Shown here one piece after another: positions 36,124-46,304 of a stretch of 64,000 nucleotides of DNA (its first letter is position 1; each line of letters opens with the position of its first letter). The DNA is from Prevotella sp. (GTDB lineage Bacteria > Bacteroidota > Bacteroidia > Bacteroidales > Bacteroidaceae), in assembly GCA_017548275.1 (NCBI GenBank), contig JAFZAH010000038.1:1-64000 (forward strand), read 5' to 3'. Below the pieces are notes generated by a model that did not search any database, was not told the DNA's origin, and worked only from the letters and a program-made list of their open reading frames with translations. Made by a program: the position numbers and the translations under genes.

Positions 36124-37761
36124 TTATTCTTCTGGATATTCAAACTTATCGCCAGTCTGGCGGATGAGTTCACGGCGGAAATAATCGGAATATCCGGGAC
36201 GCTCCACACGCTCGTTCATACCTGTTGGTGTGCGGAGGAATTTGCCGTCTTTCTCGGGTTTAACCGCCATGTCATTGAATTTGACGATGAGATAATATGC
36301 CAACTGACGCCAACGAGCAATCATCTGCTGGGCTTTCTCCACGCTATAATCATTGAGGTATTTGAGTGCGGCCGCCTGGTCGGTCTGATAGAGTTCTTTG
36401 GCTTGCTGCTCGATGCGCGGTTGAGCATCAAAATAGGAAGCCTCGAGCGAGTCACGCACGACTTTTAGCGACGGGAACATCTGCGAATAACGGGGATAAA
36501 CCATATTGCTGACCCAGTTGCATACCCAGAAAGCATTTTTGTCGGAGAACGTGAGGGCATCAGCACCCGGGGTGTTGTAGCACTCAGGACGTTCGGTCAT
36601 ACCGCAATAAATCGGCGTGTAAGCGACCATGTTGCCATCGTCGTTGCCGAACCATAGTACGCCACCAATCTGCCGTGGTAGCCATGAACGCATCTGACTG
36701 ACGTAAGAGAAACCTGTTTGCTGTGTGGAAGTAGGACGCTCATTGAAATATTTCTTCCCGTCGATTTCAAAAGTGAGCGGCGTGGGACGGTAAGGCATAT
36801 TCCAGATGCCTTGTGCGATGTCCTGATCGAGCGAGAACGGTGTGCCCTCATAATGGTCGCGCATACACTCCTCCACATCCTGCACACTGACCTTGCGGTT
36901 GGGCACAATCCAGAGGGGCATGGGTTCTGTATCTTTCTCTTTTCCCATGGCATACGGCAGGTAGCGGTCGAAATTATCTACGAAATGGTTGAAGAAACTC
37001 CACACACGCGCCTCGCAGTAACGGCGTCCGCTGAAATCGGGTTTGGCATATGCTTCATTCCAACTGAAATCAGCATCCTTGCCGCTGAACCAACCCTTCT
37101 CACGGGCGAATTTCACCACATCCTTCGCATAGAGCACATTCTTTTTGTCCTTCATGTTGAACTTGGTGATACGGCTCTGATTGGCATGAGCGCAGATGGC
37201 ATTATCAGGGATGCGCATAGCCACCCATACGGCACCTTTACTGCCGGGACCCTTGCCCATCATCTCCATAATCCACGCCTCCTCGGGGTCGCAGATGGTG
37301 AAGGTCTCACCCTCGGAGTTGTAACCGTAGGTGTTGACGAGCGTCGTCATCACCTCTATGGCCTCTCGTGCGGTGCGTGACCGTTGGAGAGCGATATAGA
37401 TGAGCGAACCGTAATCGAGGATACCCGTTGGGTCAACCATTTCCTCACGTCCACCATAGGTTGTCTCGCCGATGGTCACCTGATACTCATTGATATTGCC
37501 TATGACATTATACGTGACAGGTGCCTCGGGAATCTCACCATGATACTCGGCCGTATCCCAATCATAAACAGGACGCATGGTGCCGGGCGCATGAGTGCCG
37601 GCGGGATAGTGGCAGAGATTCTGGAACATACCGTAATCGTCGGCATTGTATGAGCAGATGACTGAGCCGTCGGTAGAAGCGCCCTTCGCCACGATAAAAT
37701 TAGTACATGCAGCCGCATATCCAGCGACCATCATGAAAAGGGAAAGAACTATTTTTCTCAT
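36124..37761 (-). CDS. Exported C69-family dipeptidase
   Basis: A 545-residue peptidase of family C69 (PepD-like, Ntn-hydrolase). A signal sequence (MRKIVLSLFMMVAGYAAA) is followed at once by CTNFIVAKGASTDGS, where the Cys becomes the N-terminal nucleophile after cleavage; this is an unusual but family-typical use of signal removal to create the active site. It would act in the periplasm or outside on short peptides. A longer frame to 37806 exists but the signal peptide begins at 37761. It is the last gene of the ileS-led minus-strand run. Confidence 0.9.
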   Translation of the reverse strand: MRKIVLSLFMMVAGYAAACTNFIVAKGASTDGSVICSYNADDYGMFQNLCHYPAGTHAPGTMRPVYDWDTAEYHGEIPEAPVTYNVIGNINEYQVTIGETTYGGREEMVDPTGILDYGSLIYIALQRSRTAREAIEVMTTLVNTYGYNSEGETFTICDPEEAWIMEMMGKGPGSKGAVWVAMRIPDNAICAHANQSRITKFNMKDKKNVLYAKDVVKFAREKGWFSGKDADFSWNEAYAKPDFSGRRYCEARVWSFFNHFVDNFDRYLPYAMGKEKDTEPMPLWIVPNRKVSVQDVEECMRDHYEGTPFSLDQDIAQGIWNMPYRPTPLTFEIDGKKYFNERPTSTQQTGFSYVSQMRSWLPRQIGGVLWFGNDDGNMVAYTPIYCGMTERPECYNTPGADALTFSDKNAFWVCNWVSNMVYPRYSQMFPSLKVVRDSLEASYFDAQPRIEQQAKELYQTDQAAALKYLNDYSVEKAQQMIARWRQLAYYLIVKFNDMAVKPEKDGKFLRTPTGMNERVERPGYSDYFRRELIRQTGDKFEYPEE

Positions 37762-37821
37762 TATAATAAAATTTATTTCGGAAAGATTGGAATAATAAAA
37801 CAGCAATTCTTTCTGATAACA

Positions 37822-39435
37822 TTAATATTTGATTTTTGTTTGGTATGCACGCTGGTTTCCACGTTTGTCACGGGCGAGAAATTGCAGGTTGCGCATTTGG
37901 CCGGTAGGACGTACTGGAGTGTTACGTAACTGGCAGATGTATTTGGAGGAGCGACCTATCGGTGCAAATAGCACGAACTGGCCATCAACAGCGGCCTCTA
38001 TGGTTTCAATGCCTGTCTCAGCATCCTTGACCTCGATAATGATGACGGAAGGTCTGTCGTCATTGACGCGTTCAACAACAGGCGGAATATCATCATATCC
38101 TACAGTCAGTTTCTTTCCGATGTCATAAACGGAAGTCTCGACCCATCCATCGTTGAAAGTACCACCTATGTATTTGCCATCGGAAGCGATGAAAAGTTTG
38201 CTGACATCACCCACCTCTTTGCCAAGTCTGATGGAGACCTGTGCAGGCACTATTAATGGCAGCGATTTCGACGCCAAGAAATATGACCGCGAGTAGGTGC
38301 CGGCAGAATCAACCGGATGTAGCACCACATCATCGGCCAAAGCACCTAAAGGCAAGGTCATGATAAAACCATCGGTCTCGTATTTGTCAGACTCACGGCC
38401 TAAAAAGACATCGCCCTGTTCCAACCTACGCTGCGGAATCTCCATGCGGTGACCTCTGACCACGAAACGGTATGTGGAGGAGTTTCCGTAATAATCACTC
38501 AACACATAACGGATGTGATAATCACGTTCCTGGTCGAAGAGAACTACACCTCGCCGATTGTCAGCATGAAGCACGGGCAGTTGGTTGCCCGGCTCGAGGA
38601 ACGACTTCATGAACCAGTGCTTGTTTTTGCTGAACTCATCGTAATCGCCCCACGAATTGACCATGCGGTTGGTTTGGAAAGGAATGCCGTTGACATCACT
38701 GCGGAACACCTCTTTGTCATCAACATAGAGGACGGTATGGCGAACACCGTAGAAGTTGGGGGAATCCTCCATATAATCGTCGGCATGGATGCCAAAACCC
38801 ACCTCCCCCCACGCTTCCAATTTCAGGGAATCAAGTTCAGCGGGTTTGAACTTCATCTTTGCCGTTTTTCCGCAGAAAATGCCTTTCCCCGGCATAGGAT
38901 ACGCCATGAAGGCATGTGCCTCTGGAGATTTGCGGTCATTGACCAAAGACGGTATAAACTCCAACGGGTCATACATATCCCATGAGTCCGTCTCGTGGAC
39001 TTCAAGATGCAAATGAGGCCCCATGCTCGCTCCCGTATTTCCACTGAGCGCGATTACCTGTCCTTTCGCCACAGGTACATCCGTGGCACGGAATGTCACA
39101 TCTGCCTCCCATTGGTGATGGGCATATTGCCACTTTTTCACCTTCGCCTCGATGGCCGGCGCAAAACGTTGCAAATGAGCATAGACGGTGGTATGTCCGT
39201 CAGGATGCCTGACATATACGGCATTGCCATAACCCGTCTGCGACACCGTGACACGGCTGACATATCCCTCTGCGACGGCATGAATGGGTTTGCCCTCTAC
39301 CCTTTGCGTTTTGATGTCCACTCCTCCATGGAAGTGGTTGGGGCGAGGCTCGCCGAAATTTCCCGCCAAAGATACCTCGTATTTGACGGGAGAGATATAA
39401 GTTAAAGCCGCGAGCAGGAGATGAGCAATCAACAT
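37822..39435 (-). CDS. M23 (LytM) metallopeptidase
   Basis: A 537-residue exported protein with a short hydrophobic N terminus (MLIAHLLLAALTYISP). The M23 zinc domain lies in the first 150 residues: HFHGGVDI (His and Asp ligands) and HLHLEVHE (second His pair). The remaining ~380 residues are beta-rich and of unknown role. Such proteins trim peptidoglycan cross-links or act as inactive regulators; here all ligands are present. Its start overlaps the nadC stop by seven bases. Confidence 0.88.
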   Translation of the reverse strand: MLIAHLLLAALTYISPVKYEVSLAGNFGEPRPNHFHGGVDIKTQRVEGKPIHAVAEGYVSRVTVSQTGYGNAVYVRHPDGHTTVYAHLQRFAPAIEAKVKKWQYAHHQWEADVTFRATDVPVAKGQVIALSGNTGASMGPHLHLEVHETDSWDMYDPLEFIPSLVNDRKSPEAHAFMAYPMPGKGIFCGKTAKMKFKPAELDSLKLEAWGEVGFGIHADDYMEDSPNFYGVRHTVLYVDDKEVFRSDVNGIPFQTNRMVNSWGDYDEFSKNKHWFMKSFLEPGNQLPVLHADNRRGVVLFDQERDYHIRYVLSDYYGNSSTYRFVVRGHRMEIPQRRLEQGDVFLGRESDKYETDGFIMTLPLGALADDVVLHPVDSAGTYSRSYFLASKSLPLIVPAQVSIRLGKEVGDVSKLFIASDGKYIGGTFNDGWVETSVYDIGKKLTVGYDDIPPVVERVNDDRPSVIIIEVKDAETGIETIEAAVDGQFVLFAPIGRSSKYICQLRNTPVRPTGQMRNLQFLARDKRGNQRAYQTKIKY

Positions 39436-40277
39436 GCCTTGAAACTCATGTCAAGTCCTTTGACAGAATGGGTGAGCGCGCCTACCGACACATAATCGAC
39501 ACCACACTCGGCATAATCACGGATGGTATCAATCGTTATTCCGCCGCTCGACTCCGTCTCATATCTGCCACCGATGATTTCCACGGCCTTTTTGGTATTT
39601 TCGACAGAGAAATTGTCGAGCATGATACGGTTGACGCCGCCACAATCGAGCACTTGTTGCAACTCGTCGAAATTACGCACCTCGATTTCAATCTTCAGGT
39701 CAAGTCCCTTTTCTTTGAGATACTGATGGCAACGGTTGATGGCGTTTTCGATACCTCCCGCGAAATCGACATGGTTGTCTTTGAGTAATATCATGTCGAA
39801 GAGCCCGATACGATGATTGACTCCGCCGCCGATTTTTACCGCTTGTTTCTCTAGCATGCGCAATCCAGGAGTAGTTTTGCGGGTATCAAGCACATGGGTC
39901 TTGGTACCTTCGAGCAGTTTGACGTATTTGCGGGTCTGTGTGGCGATGCCGCTCATGCGCTGCATGATATTGAGCATGAGGCGTTCGGTCTGTAACAGGC
40001 TTTGGATGCGACCAGTCACAATCATGGCAACGTCGCCGACGTGCACCTCAGTGCCATCCTCGATAAGCACCTCGACTTGGAGTTCAGGGTCAAACTTCGC
40101 GAACACCTTCTTCGCCATCTCAACACCAGCCAGTACGCCATCCTCCTTGATAAGAAGGCGTGATTTACCCATAGCATCAGCCGGGATGCAGCAAAGGGTG
40201 GTATGGTCGCCGTCGCCTATATCCTCAGCGAAAGCCAGATCTATCAATCTGTCTTCCAATTCGTTAACACTTAACAT
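39429..40277 (-). CDS. nadC: Nicotinate-nucleotide pyrophosphorylase
   Basis: NadC makes nicotinate mononucleotide from quinolinate and PRPP, decarboxylating as it goes, in de novo NAD synthesis. Signatures are EDIGDGDHTT, TRKTTPGLRMLEKQAVKIGGG and GGVNRIMLDNFS. Length (282) is standard. It lies within the ileS operon, overlaps the M23 gene by seven bases, and has no nadA or nadB neighbour in this window. Confidence 0.96.
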   Translation of the reverse strand: MLSVNELEDRLIDLAFAEDIGDGDHTTLCCIPADAMGKSRLLIKEDGVLAGVEMAKKVFAKFDPELQVEVLIEDGTEVHVGDVAMIVTGRIQSLLQTERLMLNIMQRMSGIATQTRKYVKLLEGTKTHVLDTRKTTPGLRMLEKQAVKIGGGVNHRIGLFDMILLKDNHVDFAGGIENAINRCHQYLKEKGLDLKIEIEVRNFDELQQVLDCGGVNRIMLDNFSVENTKKAVEIIGGRYETESSGGITIDTIRDYAECGVDYVSVGALTHSVKGLDMSFKAC

Positions 40278-40316
40278 AGATTTTTGTTTTAATAAATGAT
40301 TATGTAATTACAGAAT

Positions 40317-40529
40317 TTACTCTAACATGATACCATCTTGAAAGGCTCTGAGCACGCCATTGTCGTCGGGTCGTACAACGATTGTACCGCCGAGCCATTC
40401 AGTGAAGGGCATCTCTCCAGAAAAAGGGAAACAATCTTCAACAATACCTTCCCGTATGACAACAACGCCCAGATGTATCACTCCCGTGGGCGTCTCCAGT
40501 CTATGTGCTGCTATTTTTCTCATGGTCAT
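40317..40529 (-). CDS. Small 70-residue protein, unknown
   Basis: A 70-residue protein, likely all beta (RKIAAHRLETPTGVIHLGVVVI, then GGTIVVRPDDNG). The start resembles the small N-terminal beta domain of amidohydrolases, with no catalytic barrel following; that resemblance is weak. It lies in the operon between DUF4296 (19 bases) and nadC (39 bases) and keeps the strand and spacing of its neighbours, so it is probably a real gene. Confidence 0.62.
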   Translation of the reverse strand: MTMRKIAAHRLETPTGVIHLGVVVIREGIVEDCFPFSGEMPFTEWLGGTIVVRPDDNGVLRAFQDGIMLE

Positions 40530-40548
40530 TATTCTATTATTATTGTGG

Positions 40549-41538
40549 TTATCGTCCTATTTTTCCAGTCTTGGCACTTGGCAAGTCTTTCGGCTGACCG
40601 ATAGCCTTCACTGGCATTCTTGCTGTTGAGTCTCCCCTTGTTTTTACCGGCAGGCCCGAGTTTACAGACGATTCGGAATTACCGGAAGTGCCGGGATTAT
40701 CTGAGGGTTCAGAATCATCAGTAGTGTCGGAGTTAGTTTTCTCATCCTTGACTATCTCATGCATGCGCACCAATTTCAAGTTATGGAGGCAAATGAGTTT
40801 CATGGTAGATGTTGAAACCGATGGTGCCGGCAGAGTGATGAATCCCCTCACCTCTTTTATTCCAATATGCTTATCATCAGTCAATTGGAGCGAATAGTTC
40901 GTGTTTGACGAGAGGTGTACCATTTGTTTGGCAACGCTGTCATTATCGAACCGTATAGCGAGCATGGCAGTGGCATCACGCGCTCCGTCTTGGATGATAT
41001 ATTGTGTGTCAAAATTGAGCATCAGTTTGTCACCTTTATGGAAAGCCGTGTCTGCCTTAACAGCGAAAGAGACAAGGTTGTCGGGTGTTTTAGGCAGAAG
41101 AATGGTTGTTCTTCCTCCAACCCATACACTTGCAGTGTCGCCCTGTATGCCATCAGACGAGTACAGATTAATATCATTTGCTGACGCACCAAGCGCCAAC
41201 GCCTCTTCAGAGAGTCTTTTCGAGACATTGGTATAGATGCTCTTCAGTCGTTCCGTATCACGGAAATAATAGGCCAACGAGGAATCCAATTCCTCTTGGG
41301 TGACCCCATATTTATTGAGTACGGCCTGTCTATAAAACGCCTTTTTGTAATTCCATTCGGCTGACTGCGCTTCACTGAGCGCCATAGCATCGGCGATATG
41401 ATAATCGTAGAGGATATCCTCCATTTTTCCCTGCTGGATGTATTTCCCGGGAACGGAGGGTTTGCAAGCGAAACATATCGCCAATACAAGGCAAATGCTC
41501 CAACGCGAGGCATAATGAGCGACATGCAGCATATTCAA
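40549..41538 (-). CDS. DUF4296 lipoprotein
   Basis: A 329-residue lipoprotein with lipobox AICFACK near residue 25. Residues 30-130 form the helical DUF4296 domain (MEDILYDYHIADAMALSEAQ). The C-terminal 70 residues are Ser/Asn/Asp/Pro-rich and look disordered, with GTSGNSESSVNSG and basic ends. Placement next to lspA, the enzyme that processes lipoproteins, is conserved in this group (recalled). Function is unknown. Confidence 0.85.
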   Translation of the reverse strand: MNMLHVAHYASRWSICLVLAICFACKPSVPGKYIQQGKMEDILYDYHIADAMALSEAQSAEWNYKKAFYRQAVLNKYGVTQEELDSSLAYYFRDTERLKSIYTNVSKRLSEEALALGASANDINLYSSDGIQGDTASVWVGGRTTILLPKTPDNLVSFAVKADTAFHKGDKLMLNFDTQYIIQDGARDATAMLAIRFDNDSVAKQMVHLSSNTNYSLQLTDDKHIGIKEVRGFITLPAPSVSTSTMKLICLHNLKLVRMHEIVKDEKTNSDTTDDSEPSDNPGTSGNSESSVNSGLPVKTRGDSTARMPVKAIGQPKDLPSAKTGKIGR

Positions 41539-41548
41539 CCAAAGGAAT

Positions 41549-42226
41549 TTACTCAGATTGTTGTTCTCCTTCTTCTGTATCCGCCTCTTTCTCTGTTTTT
41601 TTCTTTGAGAAAGAGATGGTTGACAATTCTTTTCTGCAGAAAAGCAGCATCATGACAACTCCGACACTGATACATGCATCAGCGAAATTGAACACCGGAC
41701 TGAAGAAGATGAAATGGTCGCCTCCCCATATCGGGATCCATTCGGGCAGATGCGTGTCGATGATAGGGAAATAGAACATATCCACCACCCTACCCTGCAA
41801 GAACGAGCCGTATCCTTCGCCAAACGGAACCCATTGTGCCACTTGGAACGGCGTGGACTCGGAGAAGCAGAGTCCGTAGAACATACAGTCGAAGATGTTT
41901 CCCACGGCTCCTGCGAATATGAGTGCAAGGAGTATGATGTAGAGCGTTCTTGCGTGCCGCTTAATCTGCTTGAAAGTATAAACGATGACTATCGCAGAGA
42001 CGATAATGCGGAAGATACTAAGCACCACCTTATTTATAAAGGTCATACCATACGCCATGCCGTTGTTCTCGATGAAACTGATATAAAACCAGTTAGTGAC
42101 CTTGATAGAATCGTGCAACGGCATATTGGTTTTGACCAGAATTTTGATAATCTGGTCGATAACCAACAAAGTGACAATCAGTATGCAGACCCAGATGGTC
42201 CTGTTTCTGACATTATACTCTTTCAT
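41549..42226 (-). CDS. lspA: Lipoprotein signal peptidase II
   Basis: LspA cleaves the signal peptide of prolipoproteins in the inner membrane. Four membrane segments are visible, with the two catalytic aspartates in GNIFDCMFYG and FNFADACISVG. At 225 residues it is longer than the ~165 of E. coli because of an extended loop between segments and a Lys/Glu-rich C-terminal tail, both common in Bacteroidetes. It follows the DksA-like gene by three bases. Confidence 0.95.
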   Translation of the reverse strand: MKEYNVRNRTIWVCILIVTLLVIDQIIKILVKTNMPLHDSIKVTNWFYISFIENNGMAYGMTFINKVVLSIFRIIVSAIVIVYTFKQIKRHARTLYIILLALIFAGAVGNIFDCMFYGLCFSESTPFQVAQWVPFGEGYGSFLQGRVVDMFYFPIIDTHLPEWIPIWGGDHFIFFSPVFNFADACISVGVVMMLLFCRKELSTISFSKKKTEKEADTEEGEQQSE

Positions 42227-42229
42227 CCG

Positions 42230-42610
42230 TTATTTTTTCCTCGCATTTTTTGAAGCGACGCTCAAAGTAGCGTGCGGTACGGCGCGAAGTCTCTCTTTGG
42301 GAATGAGTTCGCCGGTTATACGGTCGATGCCGTAAGTTTTGTTCTCGATGCGAATGAGAGCCGCCTCCAGACCTTGTATGAACTTCTGTTGACGCGAAGC
42401 CAACTGTATGAGTTCCTCTTTGCTCTGTGTAGCACTGCCCTCCTCGAGCACCTTATAGGTAGGAGAGGTGTCGTCCACATCATTTCCGTCGGCATTCATC
42501 AGTTGTCGCATCATCTGGTTATAGTCACGGCGTGCCAGACTGAGTTTTTCATTGATTATGACGCGGAACTCTTCCAGTTCCTCATCACTGTAACGGTTTT
42601 TTTCTGCCAT
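42230..42610 (-). CDS. TraR/DksA-family protein without zinc cysteines
   Basis: A 126-residue protein with the coiled-coil part of the TraR/DksA family (residues 10-90) and the family C-terminal motif TYGIDRITGELIPKERLRAVPHATLS. The four cysteines of the classic zinc finger are all absent; the protein has no cysteine at all, and Asp stands where family members have Cys (TYGICR). It may still bind RNA polymerase through its secondary channel, but without a zinc centre. It lies between ileS and lspA. Confidence 0.85.
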   Translation of the reverse strand: MAEKNRYSDEELEEFRVIINEKLSLARRDYNQMMRQLMNADGNDVDDTSPTYKVLEEGSATQSKEELIQLASRQQKFIQGLEAALIRIENKTYGIDRITGELIPKERLRAVPHATLSVASKNARKK

Positions 42611-42656
42611 TTTTTCTTTGTTAATGAGTTAAAGATGTTCAATCAATAACTATTGT

Positions 42657-45600
42657 TTATAATTTTTCTACGAGTATATTCAGGTTGAAATCGTCGAATT
42701 TTGCCTCGGTGCCATTATTGTCAGCGACAATAATCTCATCGGCAAGCACTTGTGTCATAATATAGTCACCAAAAACCTCGAGTGCCTGAGAGACTTGCTC
42801 GTTGGGCGCAACGGTTACTTTGATACGGTCGGTAATCTCCAATCCGCCATCCTTACGAATGTTTTGAATGCGGTTGATAAGTTCACGTGCCATACCTTCT
42901 TTGCGCAACTGGTCGGTAAGTTCCACTTCGAGAGCCACAGTGAGATTTCCCTCGTTTGACACGAGCCATCCGGGGATATCCTCGCTGATGATTTCCACAT
43001 CCTCAGCCTCAACCACCGCCTCTTGTCCATCGACAGTGAGCATGAAACGACCATCTTTTTCGAGTTGAGCAATGTCTTCCTGTGAAAGTTGTGCCATCTG
43101 CGCAGCCACGCCTTTCATGAATTTTCCGAATTTCTTACCCATGGTGCGGAAGTTGCACTTCACCTTCTTGACCAGAATGCCTGCACCCTCCACGAAATTG
43201 AGTTCCTTGACGTTCACCTCATTACGGATAAGGTCGGCGACCGCCTCAATATGGGCACGCTGGGTGTCATCGACAGCGGGAATCATGATTTGCTGCAGAG
43301 GCTGGCGCACTTTGATATTGACTTTACGGCGCAACGCGAGCGTCATAGAGGTGATTTTCTGTGCCATAGCCATTCTCGCCTCTTGGTCTTTGTTGATCAA
43401 CGTCTCGTCTGCCACAGGGAACAACTCGAGATGTACGCTGTCCATCTTTCCTCCCAAATCCTGATAGAGACGGTCGGCATAGAAGGGAGAGAAAGGTGCC
43501 AAGAGTTTGGCCACGGTCATGAGGCAGGTATAAAGAGTGCTGTATGCAGCCAGTTTGTCCTGGTCCATCTCTTTACCCCAGAAACGTTTACGGTTAAGAC
43601 GGACATACCAGTTGGAGAGGTCGTCATTGACAAAAGCGTCAATCAGACGTCCGGCACGTGTGGGATCATAATTGTCCATCTCCTTCTGCACCTTCATGAT
43701 AAGTGTATTGAGCGCCGAGAGGATCCAGCGGTCGATTTCGGGCAGTTTGTCCGCATCTACTTTTTTGATGTCTTCGGGATCGAATCCGTCAACATTGGCA
43801 TAGAGTGCGAAGAAACTATATGTGTTGTATAACGTGCCAAAGAGTTTACCACGCACTTCTTTCACGCCATTGGGGTCAAATTTCAGATTGTCCCAAGGTT
43901 CGGAATTGGTCATCATATAGAATCTGACAGCATCGGCACCATATTGCTCAATCATCTCAAAGGGATTCGTGACATTCCCTTTGTGCTTGCTCATCTTGTC
44001 GCCTTTGGCATCGAGCACCAATCCTGTGGATATGACATTTTTGAAGGAAACGCTGTCGAAGACCATCGTGGCAATGGCATGGAGCGTGAAGAACCATCCG
44101 CGTGTCTGATCGACACCCTCGTTGATGAAATCGGCGGGGAAAGCGAGATTTTTGTCGATGGCATCTTTGTTCTCAAAAGGATAATGCACCTGGGCGTATG
44201 GCATAGAACCAGAGTCGAACCATACGTCGATAAGATCAGCCTCGCGATGGAGGGGCTGACCAGACTCGCCCACAAGAACGATATGGTCAACGTAAGGACG
44301 GTGGAGGTCGATACGGTCATAATTCTCCTGCGAATAATCGCCGGGAACGAACTCTTTCGTCTTCAACGGATTCTCCAGCATGATGCCAGCAGCGACGGCT
44401 TTCTCGATTTCGTTGTACAACTGCTCGACAGAGCCTATGCAAATTTCTTCTCGTGTATCTTTATTGCGCCAGATAGGCAGCGGCGTGCCCCAGAAGCGCG
44501 AACGTGAGAGGTTCCAGTCGTTGAGGTTCTCAAGCCAGTTGCCAAATCGTCCTGTACCCGTCGATTCAGGTTGCCAGTTGATGGTCTTATTCAGTTCGAA
44601 CATGCGCTCTTTCATGGCCGTAGAACGGATGAACCACGAGTCAAGGGGATAATAGAGCACCGGTTTGTCCGTGCGCCAACAATGGGGGTAGTTATGCACA
44701 TGTTTCTCAATCTTATATGCAGTACCCTCTTGTTTCATCTCCATGCAGATGACGATGTTGAGGTCTTCCGCCTTTGCGGCACCTGCTTCATCGTATTTGC
44801 CATCGACATTAAACTCGGGAGCGTATGCGTTTTTCACATAATCGCCAGCGTGGTGACCATATTTTTCGACATCGACACAAGCCTCGACAAAGGACTCAGC
44901 CAGTTCGCCGATAACATAATATTTACCTTGGAGGTCAACCATCGGACGAGTCTCACCACCTTTGTTGATGAGGAAGAGCGAGGGCACACCGGCATCGCGC
45001 GCCACCTTGGCATCATCGGCGCCGAACGTCGGAGCGATGTGCACAATACCCGTACCATCCTCTGTTGTAACATAATCGCCAGGGATGACACGGAAAGCAC
45101 GGTCGGACAGTTCGACGAAACGGTCCACACCGACGCAGAACACACGTTCGGGATGGTTGGCAGCGGCCTCTTTCACAAAGGCAGCGGCATTGTCGTCGAG
45201 TCGCTCACAAGGTTTCACCCAAGGCATCAACTGGTCGAACTTCATTCCGACGAGGTCAGAGCCTTTGTATTGCCCCACCACACGATAAGGAACGATTTTA
45301 TCACCAGGTTTGAACGCCTCCATGTCGGCATATTCACCTTCAGGTCTCAGATAGGCATCGATACGGGCAGCCGCCATAACGACTGAGATTTTCTCAGCGT
45401 TGTAGGGGTTATAGGTCTGCACGCACACATAGTCGATATTCGGTCCCACGCAAAGTGCGGTGTTTGAAGGCAATGTCCAAGGTGTGGTGGTCCAAGCGAG
45501 GAAGACAGGCTTACCCCATTGGTTCATCTCGGGACGCGGATCAATGATGCGGAATTGTGCCGTGACGGTCGTATCCTTCACATCGCGGTAACAGCCCGGC

Positions 45601-46208
45601 TGGTTGAGTTCATGACTAGACAGACCCGTACCTGCTCCCGGAGAATACGGCTGAATGGTATAACCCTTATAGAGCAGCCCCTTTTCATAGAGTTGACTCA
45701 GAAGCCACCAAAGGGTCTCAATGTATTTATTGTCGTAAGTGATATAGGGATGGTCTAGGTCGACGAAATAACCCATTTTCTCGGTGAGGTCGCGCCACTC
45801 AGCGGTGTATTTCATCACGTTTTCGCGGCAACGCTGGTTATAGTCCTCGACGGAGATGTATTTAGGCGAATCCTGATTGTCAATATCGGCCTTGGTTATG
45901 CCCAGTTCTTTCTCCACGCTCAGTTCAACAGGCAGTCCGTGGGTATCCCATCCGGCCTTGCGATGCACCTGAAAACCGCGCATGGTCTTATATCTATTGA
46001 ATGTGTCTTTGATACTACGTGCGAGCACATGGTGAATGCCAGGGTGTCCGTTGGCAGAGGGAGGTCCCTCATAGAACACAAACTGCGGGCATCCTTCGCG
46101 CTCAGAGATAGAGCGAAGGAAAATGTTTTTTTCATTCCACTCCTTTAGAATTTCATTATTGACGGCGGTAAGGTTGAGTCCGCCATATTCGGCAAATTTC
46201 TTAGCCAT
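42657..46208 (-). CDS. ileS: Isoleucyl-tRNA synthetase
   Basis: A class Ia synthetase of 1183 residues that charges tRNA-Ile and edits valine. The HIGH motif is HPGIHH in the N-terminal region and the KMSKS motif is DKMSKHKG near the middle; an editing domain lies between. The large size and the extended C-terminal part place it in the eukaryote-like IleS branch (type 2), which is often mupirocin-resistant. The start at 46208 is chosen because a promoter at 46247-46277 places transcription start just before it; a longer frame begins at 46238. First gene of a seven-gene minus-strand run. Confidence 0.97.
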   Translation of the reverse strand: MAKKFAEYGGLNLTAVNNEILKEWNEKNIFLRSISEREGCPQFVFYEGPPSANGHPGIHHVLARSIKDTFNRYKTMRGFQVHRKAGWDTHGLPVELSVEKELGITKADIDNQDSPKYISVEDYNQRCRENVMKYTAEWRDLTEKMGYFVDLDHPYITYDNKYIETLWWLLSQLYEKGLLYKGYTIQPYSPGAGTGLSSHELNQPGCYRDVKDTTVTAQFRIIDPRPEMNQWGKPVFLAWTTTPWTLPSNTALCVGPNIDYVCVQTYNPYNAEKISVVMAAARIDAYLRPEGEYADMEAFKPGDKIVPYRVVGQYKGSDLVGMKFDQLMPWVKPCERLDDNAAAFVKEAAANHPERVFCVGVDRFVELSDRAFRVIPGDYVTTEDGTGIVHIAPTFGADDAKVARDAGVPSLFLINKGGETRPMVDLQGKYYVIGELAESFVEACVDVEKYGHHAGDYVKNAYAPEFNVDGKYDEAGAAKAEDLNIVICMEMKQEGTAYKIEKHVHNYPHCWRTDKPVLYYPLDSWFIRSTAMKERMFELNKTINWQPESTGTGRFGNWLENLNDWNLSRSRFWGTPLPIWRNKDTREEICIGSVEQLYNEIEKAVAAGIMLENPLKTKEFVPGDYSQENYDRIDLHRPYVDHIVLVGESGQPLHREADLIDVWFDSGSMPYAQVHYPFENKDAIDKNLAFPADFINEGVDQTRGWFFTLHAIATMVFDSVSFKNVISTGLVLDAKGDKMSKHKGNVTNPFEMIEQYGADAVRFYMMTNSEPWDNLKFDPNGVKEVRGKLFGTLYNTYSFFALYANVDGFDPEDIKKVDADKLPEIDRWILSALNTLIMKVQKEMDNYDPTRAGRLIDAFVNDDLSNWYVRLNRKRFWGKEMDQDKLAAYSTLYTCLMTVAKLLAPFSPFYADRLYQDLGGKMDSVHLELFPVADETLINKDQEARMAMAQKITSMTLALRRKVNIKVRQPLQQIMIPAVDDTQRAHIEAVADLIRNEVNVKELNFVEGAGILVKKVKCNFRTMGKKFGKFMKGVAAQMAQLSQEDIAQLEKDGRFMLTVDGQEAVVEAEDVEIISEDIPGWLVSNEGNLTVALEVELTDQLRKEGMARELINRIQNIRKDGGLEITDRIKVTVAPNEQVSQALEVFGDYIMTQVLADEIIVADNNGTEAKFDDFNLNILVEKL

Positions 46209-46246
46209 TTTCTGTCGGTTTTTATTACGTGTTATCAATTAGGGTG

Positions 46247-46277
46247 CAAAGTTATAAAAAAATACGGTGACAGCAAA
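46247..46277 (-). promoter_or_regulatory. Promoter of ileS operon
   Basis: Minus-strand TTTG (46274-46277), a 19-base spacer and TAACTTTG (46247-46254) match consensus. The leader to the ATG at 46208 is about 32 bases. I see no T-box-like leader. Confidence 0.75.
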
Positions 46278-46304
46278 ATTTTGAATAGACAAAAGAACAT
46301 GTTT

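Noticed and set aside
44571..45386. 271-codon ORF antisense to ileS
   Set aside because: The opposite strand codes clearly for isoleucyl-tRNA synthetase. The antisense frame is His- and Val-rich without motifs, as expected from codon shadowing.
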